Of a DNA stretch of 64,000 nt, positions 36,053 to 49,003 are shown one piece after another. Positions within the stretch are counted from its first letter, which is position 1; every line of letters starts with the position of its first letter. The stretch is from Variovorax paradoxus. GTDB lineage: Bacteria > Pseudomonadota > Gammaproteobacteria > Burkholderiales > Burkholderiaceae_C. The stretch is taken from contig NZ_CP123990.1 of assembly GCF_029919115.1 (NCBI RefSeq), positions 3,410,001-3,474,000 on the forward strand. The letters are read 5' to 3'. Position numbers and translations under genes: made by a program. A model generated the notes under the pieces. That model worked only from the letters and a program-made list of their open reading frames with translations. It made no database searches and was not told the origin of the DNA.

Positions 36053-36523
36053 GTGAGTATCAACGCGACCCTGTTCGTTCAGGCCATCGTCTTCCTGCTG
36101 CTTGTGCTGTTCACGATGAAATTCGTGTGGCCGCCGATCGCGAAGGCCTTGGACGAACGAGCACAAAAGATCGCTGCGGGCCTGGCGGCCGCCGAGAAGG
36201 CCAAGGCCGAACTGGCCTCCGCCAACCAGCGTGTCGAGCAGGAACTGGTGGCGTCTCGCAACGAGACTACCAATCGCCTGGCCGATGCCGAGCGCCGTGC
36301 CCAGCAGATCATCGAAGAGGCCAAGAGCCGCGCAACCGAGGAGGCCAACAAGATCGTGGCCGCCGCGCGCGAAGAGGCCAACCAGCAATCCGTGCGTGCG
36401 CGTGAGGCGCTGCGCGAGCAGGTGGCCGCACTGGCCGTCAAGGGTGCCGAGCAGATTCTCCGCAAGGAAGTCAATGCCGGCGTTCATGCCGACTTGCTCA
36501 GCCGCCTGAAGACCGAGCTCTGA
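36053..36523 (+). CDS. atpF: ATP synthase subunit b
   Basis: Subunit b is the peripheral stalk. The 156 residues equal E. coli. The N-terminal membrane segment [21 protein letters not shown] is followed by a long charged coiled coil and ends [19 protein letters not shown]. The GTG at 36053 is chosen because it starts the family N-terminus and follows AAAGGTG; upstream codons belong to the atpE 3' region. Confidence 0.96.
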   Translation: MSINATLFVQAIVFLLLVLFTMKFVWPPIAKALDERAQKIAAGLAAAEKAKAELASANQRVEQELVASRNETTNRLADAERRAQQIIEEAKSRATEEANKIVAAAREEANQQSVRAREALREQVAALAVKGAEQILRKEVNAGVHADLLSRLKTEL

Positions 36524-36530
36524 GGACGAC

Positions 36531-37061
36531 ATGGCCGAACTCGCGACCATTGCCCGTCCTTACGCCGAGGCGCTGTTCAAGGCTTGCCCGGGCGACCTCG
36601 AAGGCACGGCTGGCTGGCTCGACCAGCTGGCGTCCGTCGCCGGCAGCCCGCAGCTCCTGGAGTTCGCGGCCAACCCGAAGGTGCCGCCCGAGCAGGTGTT
36701 CGAGCTGATCTCCGGGCTTTTGAAGCAGCCCTTGCCCGATGCGGGCAAGAACTTTCTGCGCGCCGTCATCGACAACGGCCGGCTGGCTGCATTGCCCGAA
36801 GTGGCAATCCAGTTCCGTGCCTTGTGCAATGCGCGCAGCGGGGCTGCCGATGCCGTGATCTACAGCGCTTTTCCGATCGACGACGCGGCGCTGCAGGAAG
36901 TTGGCGCGGCGCTGGAGCGGCGCTTTGCGCGCAAGCTCACGACGCGGGTCGAACTCGACCCCTCGCTCATCGGCGGCATCCGTGCCGTGGTCGGCGACGA
37001 AGTGCTCGACACCTCGGTCAAGGCGCGCCTCGAACAAATGAAAGCGGCGCTGACCGCCTGA
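36531..37061 (+). CDS. atpH: ATP synthase subunit delta
   Basis: Delta joins the stalk to the F1 head. The 176-residue protein begins [19 protein letters not shown] and ends with the family C-terminus [24 protein letters not shown]. It starts 7 nt after atpF and is a normal length (E. coli 177). Confidence 0.96.
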   Translation: MAELATIARPYAEALFKACPGDLEGTAGWLDQLASVAGSPQLLEFAANPKVPPEQVFELISGLLKQPLPDAGKNFLRAVIDNGRLAALPEVAIQFRALCNARSGAADAVIYSAFPIDDAALQEVGAALERRFARKLTTRVELDPSLIGGIRAVVGDEVLDTSVKARLEQMKAALTA

Positions 37062-37110
37062 CGGCGGGCGGCAGCCAGTTGGCCCCATTTACAGAAAGAA
37101 GGAAAGAGTC

Positions 37111-38664
<1,554 letters not shown>

Positions 38665-38685
38665 TCGACCTGACAAGGAGCCCCC

Positions 38686-39561
38686 ATGGCAGCTGGTAAG
38701 GAAATCCGCGGCAAGATCAAATCGGTGGAAAACACCAAGAAGATCACCAAGGCCATGGAAATGGTCTCGGTCTCCAAGATGCGCAAGGCGCAGGAGCGCA
38801 TGCGCGCCGCGCGCCCCTACAGCGAGAAGATTCGCAACATCGCGGCCAACCTGGGCCGTGCAAACCCCGAATACGTTCACGCGTTCATGAAGACGAACGA
38901 GGCCAAGGCCATCGGCTTCATCATCGTGACGAGCGACAAGGGCTTGTGCGGCGGCTTGAACACCAACCTGCTGCGCGCCGTGACCACCAAGCTGCGCGAA
39001 GCGCAGGCGGCCGGCACGGCCATCGAGTCGGTGGCCATCGGCAGCAAGGGCCTGGGCTTCCTGAACCGCATCGGTGCCCGCGTGGTCGCGCACGTCACCC
39101 ATCTGGGCGACACGCCTCACCTGGACAAGCTCATCGGCCCGGTCAAGACGCTGCTCGACGCCTATGCCGAAGGCAAGCTGTCGGCGGTGTACCTGTGCTA
39201 CACGAAGTTCATCAACACCATCAAGCAAGAGCCGATCGTCGAGCCCCTGCTTCCGCTCGCGGCCGAGTCGCTGAAGATGGAAGAAGGCCAGCACTCGTGG
39301 GACTACATCTACGAGCCCGATCCTGAAAGCGTGATCGATGAGCTGCTGGTGCGCTATGTGGAGTCGCTGGTCTACCAGGCCGTGGCCGAGAACATGGCGT
39401 CCGAGCACTCGGCCCGCATGGTTGCGATGAAGGCTGCAACCGACAACGCCGGCAATGTGATCAGCGAGCTCAAGCTGGTCTACAACAAGACCCGTCAGGC
39501 CGGCATCACCAAGGAACTCTCCGAGATCGTCTCGGGCGCGGCGGCAGCCGCGGGCGTGTAA
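38686..39561 (+). CDS. atpG: ATP synthase subunit gamma
   Basis: Gamma is the rotor shaft. The 291 residues begin [20 protein letters not shown] and end [20 protein letters not shown] with the [16 protein letters not shown] terminus, which are family hallmarks. The middle [20 protein letters not shown] is also conserved. It lies 21 nt after atpA. Confidence 0.98.
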   Translation: MAAGKEIRGKIKSVENTKKITKAMEMVSVSKMRKAQERMRAARPYSEKIRNIAANLGRANPEYVHAFMKTNEAKAIGFIIVTSDKGLCGGLNTNLLRAVTTKLREAQAAGTAIESVAIGSKGLGFLNRIGARVVAHVTHLGDTPHLDKLIGPVKTLLDAYAEGKLSAVYLCYTKFINTIKQEPIVEPLLPLAAESLKMEEGQHSWDYIYEPDPESVIDELLVRYVESLVYQAVAENMASEHSARMVAMKAATDNAGNVISELKLVYNKTRQAGITKELSEIVSGAAAAAGV

Positions 39562-41025
<1,464 letters not shown>

Positions 41026-41043
41026 AGCGGCGCAGGAACGCAC

Positions 41044-41463
41044 ATGGCAAACACCATTCACGTCGACGTGGTCTCCGCAGAAGAGTCGATCTTCTCGGGT
41101 GAGGCCAAGTTCGTCGCGCTGCCCGGTGAAGCCGGCGAGCTCGGCATCTATCCGCGCCACACGCCGCTGATCACGCGCATCCGCCCGGGTGCAGTGCGCA
41201 TCGAAACGGCCGACGGCGGCGAAGAGTTCGTCTTCGTGGCTGGCGGCATTCTCGAAGTGCAGCCCGACACCGTCACCGTGCTGTCCGACACCGCCATTCG
41301 CGGCAAGGACCTCGACGACGAAAAGGCCAACCAGGCCAAGGCCGCCGCGGAAGAAGCGCTCAAGAACGCCAAGAGCGACATCGACATTGCCATGGCGCAA
41401 TCCGAACTCGCCGTCATGGCTGCCCAGATCGCGGCGCTTCGCAAGTACCGCCAGAAGAAGTAA
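41044..41463 (+). CDS. atpC: ATP synthase subunit epsilon
   Basis: Epsilon is an inhibitory rotor subunit. The 139 residues have the N-terminal beta sandwich ([35 protein letters not shown]) and a C-terminal helical hairpin rich in Ala/Lys. It closes the operon and is followed by a strong terminator. Confidence 0.97.
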   Translation: MANTIHVDVVSAEESIFSGEAKFVALPGEAGELGIYPRHTPLITRIRPGAVRIETADGGEEFVFVAGGILEVQPDTVTVLSDTAIRGKDLDDEKANQAKAAAEEALKNAKSDIDIAMAQSELAVMAAQIAALRKYRQKK

Positions 41464-41498
41464 ATACTGCAGCAGCCCGATCGAGGCTGCGCCAGAAG

Positions 41499-41525
41499 AA
41501 AGCCGCCCCCGGGCGGCTTTTTTTC
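41499..41525 (+). terminator. Rho-independent terminator of the atp operon
   Basis: A perfect 10-bp stem AAAGCCGCCC (41499-41508) / GGGCGGCTTT (41511-41520) with only two bases between is followed by a T run that continues to 41524. It ends 60 nt after the atpC stop. Confidence 0.9.
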
Positions 41526-41551
41526 GTCCGCGAAATCTGATTTGCATCTCT

Positions 41552-41610
41552 CTTCGATCTGAATTTGGTCGAAGTTCAGCCTTGTCCGGCTGAAGACCTG
41601 CCTCTAGTAT
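41552..41610 (+). promoter_or_regulatory. Promoter and operator-like repeats upstream of the ROK gene
   Basis: A promoter candidate is TTGTCC (41582-41587), 17 bp, TAGTAT (41605-41610). The -35 box is the spacer of a perfect inverted repeat TTCAGCC (41575-41581) / GGCTGAA (41588-41594). A second repeat CTTCGA (41552-41557) / TCGAAG (41569-41574) lies directly before it. The arrangement suits a repressor covering its own promoter. Confidence 0.5.
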
Positions 41611-41670
41611 TCGCGATCAATCACCTGCGGCAAGTTTCTGCGCAGGCAAACAAGACGGAGACAACAACGC

Positions 41671-42873
41671 GTGACACGCTGGAGCGGCATCACTGCGGAC
41701 GAAATGCGGTTGCTGGAGACTACGTTCTGGTCGGCCGGCGGCTCGCGCCATGCCATGGCTGAACAGCTCGGCTTTTCCAAGAGCAAGGCAAACGCATTGA
41801 TTGCGGGCCTGGTCGAGCAAGGCCTCCTTGCCGAAGCCGGTCTCCAGCGCTCATCCGGCGGGCGGCGTGCCGAAAACCTGCAGCTGCATGCAGGCCTGGG
41901 CGTGCTGGTCGGCATCGACATTGGCGCCACCAGCCTCGACGTTGCGGTGCTGCGCCCGGACCTCACCGTGCTTGCACAGCACGACGAACCCGCCGACGTG
42001 CGCGAAGGCCCCGCCGTGGTACTGGCCCGGGTGCGCGTGCTGATGCGCGAGCTGCTCGCACGCTGCAACAGCAGCGCCAGGAACGTGCTTGGCATCGGCA
42101 TCGGCGTGCCGGGCCCCGTCAACTTCGAGATCGGGCAGCTCGTGAACCCGCCGCTCATGCCGGCATGGGATAGCTTCTCGATTCGCGACTATCTGCGCGA
42201 GGACTACGCGGCGCCCGTCTTCGTCGACAACGACGTGAACCTGATGGCCCTTGGCGAGCTCTGGCGGCTCAAGCGCTCGCTCAACAACTTTCTCGTGATC
42301 AAGATCGGCACCGGCATCGGCTGCGGCATCGTCTGCCACGGCGAGGTCTATCGCGGCGCCGCGGGGTCGGCCGGCGACGTGGGCCACATTTGCGTCGACC
42401 AGGAAGGCCCGCGCTGCCACTGCGGCAATGTGGGCTGCGTGGAAGCCATGGCGGCGGGGCCGGCCATCACGCGCATGGCCGTGCGGGCGGCCGAAGCCGG
42501 CGAAAGCGCGATGCTCGCCGAATGCCTGCGCGTGCATGGGCACATCGATGCCGTCGACGTCGGCCAGGCGAGCCGCGCCGGTGACACGGCGGCCAACGGC
42601 ATCATCCAGCGCGCCGGCAACCTCATCGGCCAGATGCTGGCGTCGGTGGTGAATTTCTTCAACCCGTCGCACGTGTTCATCGGCGGCGGCATCACGCGCA
42701 TCGGGCCGCTCTTTCTGGCGGCCGTGCGGCAGAGCGTGTATCAGCGTTCGCTGGCGCTTTCGACTCGGCACCTGGAGATCCAGTACACGCCGCTGGGCGT
42801 GCAGGGCGGGCTGATCGGCGCCGGCGTGCTCGCGATGCACGAAACACTCAAAGTCCGCGGAGTGGCGCCATGA
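41671..42873 (+). CDS. ROK-family transcriptional repressor (XylR/NagC-like)
   Basis: A 400-residue regulator. The N-terminus (~1-75) is a winged helix-turn-helix (MAEQLGFSKSKANALIAGLVEQ). The ROK domain has GIDIGATSLDVAVL, the phosphate/sugar region IKIGTGIGCGIVCHGEVYRG and the zinc motif CHCGNVGCVEA. Such repressors respond to sugars or their phosphates. It is the first gene of the sugar operon and overlaps the ATPase start by 4 nt. The GTG start follows a GGAG-type site 14 nt upstream. Confidence 0.92.
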   Translation: MTRWSGITADEMRLLETTFWSAGGSRHAMAEQLGFSKSKANALIAGLVEQGLLAEAGLQRSSGGRRAENLQLHAGLGVLVGIDIGATSLDVAVLRPDLTVLAQHDEPADVREGPAVVLARVRVLMRELLARCNSSARNVLGIGIGVPGPVNFEIGQLVNPPLMPAWDSFSIRDYLREDYAAPVFVDNDVNLMALGELWRLKRSLNNFLVIKIGTGIGCGIVCHGEVYRGAAGSAGDVGHICVDQEGPRCHCGNVGCVEAMAAGPAITRMAVRAAEAGESAMLAECLRVHGHIDAVDVGQASRAGDTAANGIIQRAGNLIGQMLASVVNFFNPSHVFIGGGITRIGPLFLAAVRQSVYQRSLALSTRHLEIQYTPLGVQGGLIGAGVLAMHETLKVRGVAP

Positions 42874-44405
42874 CCGCAGCAGAAACCAAGGGAAGCGTCG
42901 CGGTCGAGTTTGCCGATGTGGTGAAGGCCTTCGGCCCCGTGCAGGTGCTGCACGGCGTGAGCTTTGCGCTGGCGCCGGGCCGCGTCTACGGGCTGCTCGG
43001 CGAAAACGGCGCGGGCAAGTCCACGTTGATGAAGATTCTCTCGGGCTACGAACAGCCGACCGGCGGCACGCTGCGCATCAACGGCGAGCCCCGGCACTTC
43101 GCGAGCTCGCGCGATGCGGAGGCGCTGGGCATCGTGCTGATCCACCAGGAATTCAATCTTGCCGAAGACCTGAGCGTGGCGCAGAACATCTTTCTCGGCC
43201 ACGAGAAGAAGAAGGGCTGGCTGCTCGACGACGCGTCGATGGAACGCGATGCCGCCGCAGCACTGGCCGCAGTCGGGCTGCAGGTCGATCCGCGCACCAA
43301 GGTCCGCCGGCTCATCGTCGCGGAAAAGCAGCTCGTCGAAATTGCCAAGGCCATTGCACGCCGCGCGCGCCTGCTCATCATGGACGAGCCCACCGCCACG
43401 CTCACGCCCGGCGAGACCGAGCGGCTCTTCAAGCTCATTGCGCAGCTGCGCGCCGACGGCGTGACCATCGTCTACATCTCGCACAAGCTCGACGAAGTGG
43501 AGCAGGTGACCGACGAGGTGATCGTGATGCGCGACGGCCGCTTTGTCGCGCGTGCGCCCACGCCCGAGGTTTCGCGCCAGCAGATGGCCAACCTCATGGT
43601 GGGCCGCGAACTGGCCGACCTGTACCCGCCGCGCGACGTGGTGGTGGCCGCCGATGCGCCTGCCATGCGCGTGCGCAACTTCAGCGTGCCGGGCTGGGCG
43701 AATGACGTCGGCTTTGAAGTGCGCCCCGGAGAGATCCTCGGCTTTGCGGGCCTGGTCGGCGCGGGCCGCACCGAGCTGTTCGAAGGCCTGCTCGGACTCC
43801 GGCCGGCCAGCGGCCAGGTCGAGATGCTCGGCAAGCCGGTGCCCGACCAGAAGGGATGGCGCAATCCGCGCGACGCCGCCAAGCACGGCCTCACCTACCT
43901 GAGCGAGGACCGCAAGGGCAAGGGCCTGCACGTGAACTTCGGGCTGCGCCAGAACCTCACGCTGATGGCGCTCGAGCGCTACACCCGCCCATGGCTCCAG
44001 CCCGATGCCGAACGCGGCGCGCTGGCCGAGGCCGTGAAGGACTACGGCATTCGCACCGGCTCGCTCGACGTGCGCGCATCGTCGCTCTCGGGCGGCAACC
44101 AGCAGAAGCTCGCGCTCGCCAAGGTGCTGCAGCCCAAGCCCAAGGTGGTGGTGCTCGACGAGCCCACGCGCGGCGTCGACATCGGCGCCAAGCGCGACAT
44201 CTATTTCCTGATCCAGCGACTCGCCCGTGAAGGGCTCGCGGTGATCGTCGTTTCGTCGGAACTGATGGAACTCATCGGCCTGTGCCACCGCGTGGCGGTG
44301 ATGCGCGCGGGGCGCCTCGTCGCCACGCTCAATGCCGACAACCTGACTGAAGAGGAGCTCATCGCTCATGCCACCGGAACAGCAGACACCCATGCCGCAG
44401 CCTGA
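42870..44405 (+). CDS. Sugar ABC transporter ATP-binding protein (RbsA/XylG type)
   Basis: A 511-residue double ABC ATPase of the CUT2 sugar class. Domain 1 Walker A is [15 protein letters not shown] (~residue 45) with [15 protein letters not shown]. Domain 2 Walker A-like is [15 protein letters not shown], signature [15 protein letters not shown] and Walker [17 protein letters not shown]. The single-chain double form is usual for ribose/xylose-type importers. It energises the permease next to it. Confidence 0.95.
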   Translation: MTAAETKGSVAVEFADVVKAFGPVQVLHGVSFALAPGRVYGLLGENGAGKSTLMKILSGYEQPTGGTLRINGEPRHFASSRDAEALGIVLIHQEFNLAEDLSVAQNIFLGHEKKKGWLLDDASMERDAAAALAAVGLQVDPRTKVRRLIVAEKQLVEIAKAIARRARLLIMDEPTATLTPGETERLFKLIAQLRADGVTIVYISHKLDEVEQVTDEVIVMRDGRFVARAPTPEVSRQQMANLMVGRELADLYPPRDVVVAADAPAMRVRNFSVPGWANDVGFEVRPGEILGFAGLVGAGRTELFEGLLGLRPASGQVEMLGKPVPDQKGWRNPRDAAKHGLTYLSEDRKGKGLHVNFGLRQNLTLMALERYTRPWLQPDAERGALAEAVKDYGIRTGSLDVRASSLSGGNQQKLALAKVLQPKPKVVVLDEPTRGVDIGAKRDIYFLIQRLAREGLAVIVVSSELMELIGLCHRVAVMRAGRLVATLNADNLTEEELIAHATGTADTHAAA

Positions 44406-45393
44406 AGCCGCGCAGCACCGCAGCGAAAGCAAGCCGCGCTGGACCGAGCGCCTGCACGGCCTCGGCCCGGTCATCGGCCTGGTGCTGCTGTGCATCGCTG
44501 GCACGCTGCTCAACAGCGACTTCGCCACCGTCGACAACGCCATGAACGTGCTTACGCGCACGGCCTTCATCGGCATCATTGCGGTGGGCATGTGCTTCGT
44601 GATCATCTCGGGCGGCATCGATCTTTCGGTGGGCTCGATGGCGGCACTCATCGCGGGCAGCGTGATCATGTTCATCAACTGGGCCGGGCCTGCCTCGGGC
44701 TCGCCGCTCATGGCGGTGGTGATGGGCGCGGTGCTCGCGGTGGTGCTGGGCGCGCTGTTCGGCCTGGCGCACGGCCTGCTCATTACCAAGGGGCGCATCG
44801 AGCCCTTCATCGTCACGCTGGGCACGCTCGGCATCTTTCGCGCCTACCTCACCTACTTTGCCGACGGCGGCGCGCTCACGCTCGACAACGACCTGTCGGA
44901 CCTCTATGCGCCGGTGTATTACGCAAGCCTTGCGGGCATTCCGGTGCCGGTGTGGGTGTTCGTGATCGTCGCGATCATCGGCGGCGTCATCTTGAACCGC
45001 ACGGCCTACGGCCGGTATGTGCAGGCCATTGGCTCCAACGAGCAGGTGGCGCGCTATGCGGCGGTCGATGTCGACCGCGTGAAGATCCTGACCTACGTGC
45101 TGCTGGGCGTGTGCGTGGGCATTGCAACGCTGCTCTACGTGCCGCGCCTGGGCTCGGCGTCTCCGACCACGGGCCTGTTGTGGGAGCTCGAGGCGATTGC
45201 CGCGGTCATCGTCGGCGGCACCGCGCTCAAGGGCGGTGCAGGCAGCATCACCGGCACCGTGGTGGGCGCCATCCTGCTCTCGGTCATCAGCAACATTCTG
45301 AACCTCACCAGCATCATCAGCGTGTACCTCAACGCCGCGGTGCAGGGCTTCGTGATCATCATCGTCGCGTTCCTGCAGCGCGGCCGCCGCTAG
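44368..45393 (+). CDS. Sugar ABC transporter permease (RbsC type)
   Basis: A 341-residue membrane protein with about 8-10 helices, the CUT2 permease class. Typical parts are [21 protein letters not shown] and the later [18 protein letters not shown] loop and [21 protein letters not shown]. The start at 44368 overlaps the ATPase by 38 nt; an ATG at 44392 reduces this to 14. Its partner ATPase and binding protein are adjacent. Confidence 0.93.
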   Translation: MPPEQQTPMPQPEAAQHRSESKPRWTERLHGLGPVIGLVLLCIAGTLLNSDFATVDNAMNVLTRTAFIGIIAVGMCFVIISGGIDLSVGSMAALIAGSVIMFINWAGPASGSPLMAVVMGAVLAVVLGALFGLAHGLLITKGRIEPFIVTLGTLGIFRAYLTYFADGGALTLDNDLSDLYAPVYYASLAGIPVPVWVFVIVAIIGGVILNRTAYGRYVQAIGSNEQVARYAAVDVDRVKILTYVLLGVCVGIATLLYVPRLGSASPTTGLLWELEAIAAVIVGGTALKGGAGSITGTVVGAILLSVISNILNLTSIISVYLNAAVQGFVIIIVAFLQRGRR

Positions 45394-45439
45394 TTCGTTC
45401 CCGTTCCGCTTCACCATCAACCACAAGGAGACATCCAGC

Positions 45440-46402
45440 ATGACAAGCTTCACCCGCCGCATCGCACTCACGGCCGTGGCCGCAGCAGCGCTCGCGAGCC
45501 TGCCCGCGCTCGCCGCCGAGAAAGTGAACCTCGGCGTTTCGATTCCCGCGGCCACGCACAGCTTCATGGGCGGCATCAACTACTGGGCCAACCAGGCGAA
45601 GAAAGATCTCGAGAAGGAACACAAGGACCTGAAGATCACGATCAAGACCGCCGCCAACGCACCCGAGCAGGCGAACCAGCTGCAAGACCTCTCGACCGTC
45701 ACCAAGATCAACGCGCTCGTGGTGTTCCCGTTCGAATCGGCTGCGCTGACCAAGCCGGTGGCGCAGGTCAAGGCCAAGGGCGCCTACGTGACCGTGGTCG
45801 ACCGCGGCCTCACCGACACCAGCGCGCAGGATGCGTACGTGGCCGGCGACAACACCGCCTTCGGCCGCATCCCGGCTGAGTACATTGCCAAGCAGCTCGG
45901 CGGCAAGGGCAACGTGGTTGCACTGCGCGGCATTGCCACCACGCTCGACAACGAGCGCATGGACGCCTTCAACGCGGTGCTCAAGAACCATCCGGACATC
46001 AAGCTGCTCGACGCCAAGTACGCCAACTGGAACCGCGACGACGCCTTCAAGGTCACGCAGGACTACCTCACGCGCTTCAAGCAGATCGACGCCATCTGGG
46101 CGGCCGACGACGACATGGCCGTGGGCGTGCTCAAGGCCATCGAGCAGGCCAAGCGCGACGACATCAAGATCGTCTTTGGCGGCGCGGGCGCAAAGGGCAT
46201 GGTCAAGACCATCATGGACGGCAAGGACAAGCGCATTGGCGCTGACGTGAGCTACTCGCCCAAGTTCATCTACGACGCCATCAAGCTCACGGCCGAGGCG
46301 CGGCTGAAGGGCGAGAAGCTGCCCGCGACCACCATCATTCCTTCGGTGCTGATCACCAAGGAAAACGCGAAAGACTTCTACCACCCGAACTCGCCGTTCT
46401 AA
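45440..46402 (+). CDS. Sugar ABC transporter periplasmic binding protein
   Basis: A 320-residue protein with a signal peptide ending near LPALAAE (residue ~27) and the periplasmic-binding-protein fold of the ribose/xylose type ([58 protein letters not shown]). Ligand is not readable from the sequence, but ROK regulator and dehydrogenase neighbours point to a monosaccharide, cyclitol or sugar acid. AAGGAGA precedes the ATG. Confidence 0.93.
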   Translation: MTSFTRRIALTAVAAAALASLPALAAEKVNLGVSIPAATHSFMGGINYWANQAKKDLEKEHKDLKITIKTAANAPEQANQLQDLSTVTKINALVVFPFESAALTKPVAQVKAKGAYVTVVDRGLTDTSAQDAYVAGDNTAFGRIPAEYIAKQLGGKGNVVALRGIATTLDNERMDAFNAVLKNHPDIKLLDAKYANWNRDDAFKVTQDYLTRFKQIDAIWAADDDMAVGVLKAIEQAKRDDIKIVFGGAGAKGMVKTIMDGKDKRIGADVSYSPKFIYDAIKLTAEARLKGEKLPATTIIPSVLITKENAKDFYHPNSPF

Positions 46403-46403
46403 G

Positions 46404-47567
46404 GTGACCGAGAACGCTTTTCGCAAGCTCCGCTGCGCCATGGTCGGCGGCGGGCGCGACGCCTTCATCGGCGCCGTGCACCGCAAGGCCATGGCGCTGG
46501 ATGGGCAGATCGAACTCGTGGCCGGCGCGCTGTCTTCGAGCCCCGAGAAGGCGCGCGCCTCGGGCCGCGACCTCGGGCTGGCCGACGACCGCAACCACGG
46601 CGACTGGCAGTCGCTGCTGGCCGACGAGCTCAAGCGCCCGCCGCAAGAGCGCATCGACTTCGTCTCGATCGTCACGCCCAACCACGTGCATTTTCCGGTG
46701 GCGCAGGCCTTTGCCGAGGCGGGCTTTCATGTGGTGTGCGACAAACCGCTGGTGCACACGCGCGAGCAGGCCGATGCGCTCGTGGCCACCGTGGCAAGGC
46801 AGGGCACGGTCTTCGGCGTGACCTACAACTACACCGGCTACCCGATGGTGCGGCAGGCGCGCGAAATGGTCCGCTCGGGCCAGCTCGGCGAACTGCGCAA
46901 GGTGGTCGTCGAATACAACCAGGGCTGGCTCGCGAGCCAGCTCGAAGACACCGGCAACAAGCAGGCCGACTGGCGCACCGACCCCGCACGCAGCGGCGCG
47001 GCCGGTGCCATCGGCGACATCGGCTCGCATGCCGAGAACCTCGTCGCGAGCGTGACGGGGCTGGAAATCGAAAGCCTCTGCGCCGACCTGAGCGCGCTGG
47101 TGCCCGGCCGCATGCTCGACGACGACGGCAGCCTGCTCTTGCGCTTCAAGGGCGGCGCGCGCGGCGTGCTGATTGCGTCGCAAATCAACACCGGGCTGGA
47201 GAACGACCTGCGCCTGCGCATCTCGGGCGCGCTGGGCACGCTCGAATGGCGCCAGGAGCGGCCGAGCGAACTGCTGCACCTGCCGCACGACGGACCCAAG
47301 CGCACTCTCACCCGCGGCTCGCCGTGGCTGTGCGAATCGGCGCAGCGCGCGAGCCGCCTGCCCGCAGGGCATCCCGAAGGCTTCATCGAAGCCTTTGCCA
47401 ACATCTACGGCGGCGTGGCCGCGGACATCCGCGCCCGCATCGCGGGCCAGCAGGCCGATGCCATTGCGGCCGACTATCCGCGCGTGGAAGACGGCGCCCG
47501 CGGCGTCCGCTTTATCGAGCGCACGGTGGCTTCAGCAAAAAGCGAATTAAAGTGGACGCCCTGGTAG
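46404..47567 (+). CDS. Gfo/Idh/MocA-family dehydrogenase
   Basis: A 387-residue NAD(P)-dependent sugar/cyclitol dehydrogenase. The Rossmann start is [19 protein letters not shown], then [19 protein letters not shown] (the EKP motif here is DKP), and [13 protein letters not shown] and [10 protein letters not shown] as catalytic-domain parts. It would oxidise the imported sugar. The GTG start lies 1 nt after the binding-protein stop. The substrate is unknown. Confidence 0.9.
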   Translation: MTENAFRKLRCAMVGGGRDAFIGAVHRKAMALDGQIELVAGALSSSPEKARASGRDLGLADDRNHGDWQSLLADELKRPPQERIDFVSIVTPNHVHFPVAQAFAEAGFHVVCDKPLVHTREQADALVATVARQGTVFGVTYNYTGYPMVRQAREMVRSGQLGELRKVVVEYNQGWLASQLEDTGNKQADWRTDPARSGAAGAIGDIGSHAENLVASVTGLEIESLCADLSALVPGRMLDDDGSLLLRFKGGARGVLIASQINTGLENDLRLRISGALGTLEWRQERPSELLHLPHDGPKRTLTRGSPWLCESAQRASRLPAGHPEGFIEAFANIYGGVAADIRARIAGQQADAIAADYPRVEDGARGVRFIERTVASAKSELKWTPW

Positions 47568-47574
47568 CCGTGCC

Positions 47575-47598
47575 GCATGCCCGCACCCGCGGGCATGC
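47575..47598. promoter_or_regulatory. Perfect inverted repeat after the sugar operon
   Basis: GCATGCCCGC (47575-47584) and GCGGGCATGC (47589-47598) form a 10-bp perfect inverted repeat around ACCC, just after the dehydrogenase stop and 22 nt before the PAP2 gene. No T run follows, so it is not a classical terminator. It could be an operator or a weak transcript-end hairpin. Confidence 0.45.
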
Positions 47599-47619
47599 AA
47601 CGCACGGCGCCTGGCGCCC

Positions 47620-48324
47620 ATGACACGTTCCTCCCTTCGAGAGCTGCCGCTTCGCGGCCCGCCGCCCTGGCTTCGCGCCCTGGGCCGGCGATGCCTTGCG
47701 CTCTGGCCGCTGAAGCTCGTCGGCAACACGGTGGCCACCATCGGCTTCTTCCCGTTGTACTTCTGGATCATGAAGAACGCCGGCCAGCCCTGGACGCTGC
47801 CGCTCACCGCGTTCGACCGGCTCGTCGCCTTCTGGCCCGCGCTGCTGCCGGTCTATCTTTCGCTGTGGGCCTACATTGCGTTGCCCGTGTTCCTTGCCAA
47901 GGACAGGCGGGAGTTTCAGGGCTTTGCATTGAGCTGCGCGGTCATGACCTTCATCTCGCTCGCGGTGTTCTGGTTCGTGCCCACGGCCATACCCAACTTC
48001 ACCATCGATGCGACGCCGGGCACCTCGCTTCATTTCCTGAAATCGGTCGATGCGGCCGGCAATGCGTTCCCGTCGCTGCACGTGTCGTTCTCGGTGCTTG
48101 CCTGCGTGGTGCTGGCGCGGCAATTGCGCGATGTGGCCGCGCCCATGTGGCTCCGCGCGTTCAACATTGCATGGGCCGCAGCCATCGTCTATTCGACCAT
48201 GGCGGTGCGCCAGCATGTGCTCGTCGACGTGCTCGGCGGGCTGGCGCTGGGCATCGCGTTCGGGCTGGCTTCGCGGCCGCGCCACGTCGTTGCGGCAGCG
48301 GCTGTGCAGGCGAAGCCGGCGTAG
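47620..48324 (+). CDS. PAP2-like membrane phosphatase/phosphotransferase
   Basis: A 234-residue membrane protein with about six hydrophobic helices. The two C-terminal PAP2 motifs are present: NAFPSLHVSF and VYSTMAVRQHVLVDVLGG (His and Asp as in the (S/T)R...H...D motif). The first motif (KxxxxxxRP) is not clear, so it resembles the AUR1/inositolphosphotransferase-like branch. It would act on lipid or isoprenoid phosphates at the membrane. It follows the sugar operon but has its own start signals. Confidence 0.75.
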   Translation: MTRSSLRELPLRGPPPWLRALGRRCLALWPLKLVGNTVATIGFFPLYFWIMKNAGQPWTLPLTAFDRLVAFWPALLPVYLSLWAYIALPVFLAKDRREFQGFALSCAVMTFISLAVFWFVPTAIPNFTIDATPGTSLHFLKSVDAAGNAFPSLHVSFSVLACVVLARQLRDVAAPMWLRAFNIAWAAAIVYSTMAVRQHVLVDVLGGLALGIAFGLASRPRHVVAAAAVQAKPA

Positions 48325-48414
48325 GCGATTGCACTATTCCGCCCGGCCGGCGCCTGCGGTACAACCCGGCATTCGTTCGTTCAACGTTCCCAGATCCCTG
48401 ACGCGGAGCCCTTC

Positions 48415-48933
48415 ATGAAGATTCGCCAGACCGCCATTGCCTTTCTCACGCTGGCCGGCGCGGCCGCCATGCCCGCCATGGCCATCGACTACCCGGCGCG
48501 CAAGCCCGGCCTCTGGGAAATCCAGACCGGCGACGGCACCGCCGCCAAGGGCGCGAGCCAGACCATCCAGCAGTGCATCGATGCGGCCAGCGACAAGGCC
48601 CTGCGCGACATGGGCCAGGGCATGGGCAAGGATGCGTGTTCCAAGCAGGAGCTGCGCAACGAAGGCGGCAAGCTGGTTGTCGATTCGGTCTGCAAGATCG
48701 GCTCCACCACTGCCACCTCGCACGCGGTGATGAGCGGCGACTTCAGCTCGGCCTACCGCATGGAAAGCAAGTCGACCTACAGCCCGCCGCTGATGGGCCG
48801 CGCCGAAGGCTCGGCCGTGATCGAAGCCAAGTGGATCGGCCCCTGCAAGGCGGGCCAGAAGCCCGGCGACATGATCATGTCCAACGGCATGAAGATGAAC
48901 GTGCTCGAAATGGCGGGCGGGCGCAAGAAGTAG
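48415..48933 (+). CDS. DUF3617 family exported protein
   Basis: A 172-residue protein with a signal peptide (cut near PAMA, residue ~23), then YPARKPGLWEIQTGDG, matching the start of DUF3617 domains (R-x-G-x-W-E). Four cysteines (CIDAAS, DACSKQ, SVCKIG, GPCKAG) fit two disulfides in the periplasm. The function of the family is unknown. It is a stand-alone gene. Confidence 0.85.
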   Translation: MKIRQTAIAFLTLAGAAAMPAMAIDYPARKPGLWEIQTGDGTAAKGASQTIQQCIDAASDKALRDMGQGMGKDACSKQELRNEGGKLVVDSVCKIGSTTATSHAVMSGDFSSAYRMESKSTYSPPLMGRAEGSAVIEAKWIGPCKAGQKPGDMIMSNGMKMNVLEMAGGRKK

Positions 48934-49003
48934 GCGCCGGCCCACAGCGCTTCGCGGCCCGCGTTCGGCAACGCGCAAGGCCGCCACCGCCTACGATGCG
49001 GCC

